From NCBI RefSeq assembly GCF_000711695.1, contig NW_013546930.1, forward strand, positions 1 to 64,000: 64,000 bases of DNA. Direction: 5' to 3'. The position numbers and the translations under genes were made by a program. This stretch comes from Tilletiaria anomala UBC 951. Lineage: Eukaryota > Basidiomycota > Exobasidiomycetes > Georgefischeriales > Tilletiariaceae. Under the pieces are notes generated by a model. The model was not told where the DNA came from, did no database searches, and saw only the letters and a list, made by a program, of their open reading frames with translations. Positions within the stretch are counted from its first letter, which is position 1; every line of letters begins with the position of its first letter. Shown here piece by piece: positions 63,754-64,000 of the stretch.

Positions 63754-63984
63754 ATGGACAACTCGCTCGCCACATCCTCCTCGCAGCAGTCGATGCTCTC
63801 GCGGCTCGTGCTGGATCTAAGGGGATCCCGCTTCGTCATCGAGCGCGAGACACTTATGAATCTGCCGGAGAGCGTCTTGCTTTGCCTCTTCCCCAATGGC
63901 CTCGTGCTTAGTCGGAATGGTGGCGGGGGCATGAACGACGGCGACGGAATGGAAGAGGATGAAGAGGAGGTTTACATGGTCGAT
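63754..63984 (+). CDS. Whi2-like BTB/POZ-fold protein, first exon (partial)
   Basis: Whi2-type proteins contain a KCTD-like BTB/T1 fold and act in growth arrest and stress or nutrient signalling, in yeast together with the phosphatase Psr1. Only exon 1 (77 codons) lies in the window: GAT is followed by a GTGAGT donor at 63985 and the gene runs off the edge. The sequence LVLDLRGSRFVIERETLMNL followed by PESVLLCLFPNGLVLS is the hallmark start of this fungal family. It precedes an acidic loop (EEDEEEVYMVD) that in relatives continues into FDP. Start: first ATG of the frame, about 14 residues before the domain. Confidence 0.85.
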
Positions 63985-64000
63985 GTGAGTGCCTGCTCGC

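Overview
This window is nuclear DNA of a basidiomycete fungus, most likely Ustilaginomycotina (smut fungi and relatives). Genes are dense on both strands and cut by many short introns (about 60-120 nt, mostly GTGAGT-type donors). The products are ordinary fungal housekeeping proteins: a mitochondrial Hsp60/Hsp10 pair, lanosterol synthase, MCM6, Mak21/Noc1, an Eaf3/MRG15-like protein and a Cdc15/SepH-type septation kinase. The supplied reading frames can begin at non-ATG codons, so every start and splice junction below was re-derived from the bases by frame agreement and family similarity recalled from memory. No database search was run.

Layout. 1-6.9 kb: gene desert with one MITE-like element. 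6.9-8.5 kb: unknown low-complexity protein (+). 9.0-11.8 kb: HSP60 (-) and HSP10 (+) head to head over a shared 414-bp promoter. 12.1-15.4 kb: a p24 cargo receptor and a Cys/His-motif protein of unknown function (both -). 16.5-19.0 kb: ERG7 (+), converging on MCM6 (-, 19.2-22.4 kb), whose upstream region holds an MCB-rich palindrome. 23.2-25.4 kb: seven-exon Git1-like MFS transporter (-). 25.9-26.2 kb: second MITE copy with perfect terminal inverted repeats. 26.8-29.1 kb: membrane alpha/beta hydrolase (-). 29.5-33.1 kb: MAK21 (-). 33.7-36.1 kb: decayed DUF2264 gene (+). 36.2-37.8 kb: EAF3/MRG15-like gene (-). 38.4-39.7 kb: Gvp36-like BAR protein (+). 39.9-42.8 kb: Gln/His/Ser/Ala-rich probable nuclear protein (-). 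44.5-47.1 kb: LCHN/DENND11-type DENN protein (+). 47.4-53.0 kb: 1816-aa protein joining a calponin-homology domain, a Cdc15-type kinase and a C1 domain (-). 53-58 kb: second gene-poor stretch. 58.0-61.9 kb: SAM-domain protein with a C-terminal membrane anchor (-). 63.75 kb to the edge: first exon of a Whi2-like BTB-fold gene (+).

How the genes fit together: there is no metabolic cluster. The clearest functional unit is the HSP60/HSP10 chaperonin pair. Replication, ribosome biogenesis, septation signalling, vesicle trafficking (p24, BAR, DENN) and sterol synthesis are represented by single genes. The least expected items are the CH-kinase-C1 architecture, the DUF2264 fossil, the MITE pair, the MCB palindrome before MCM6, and the DCTGE variant of the cyclase catalytic motif.
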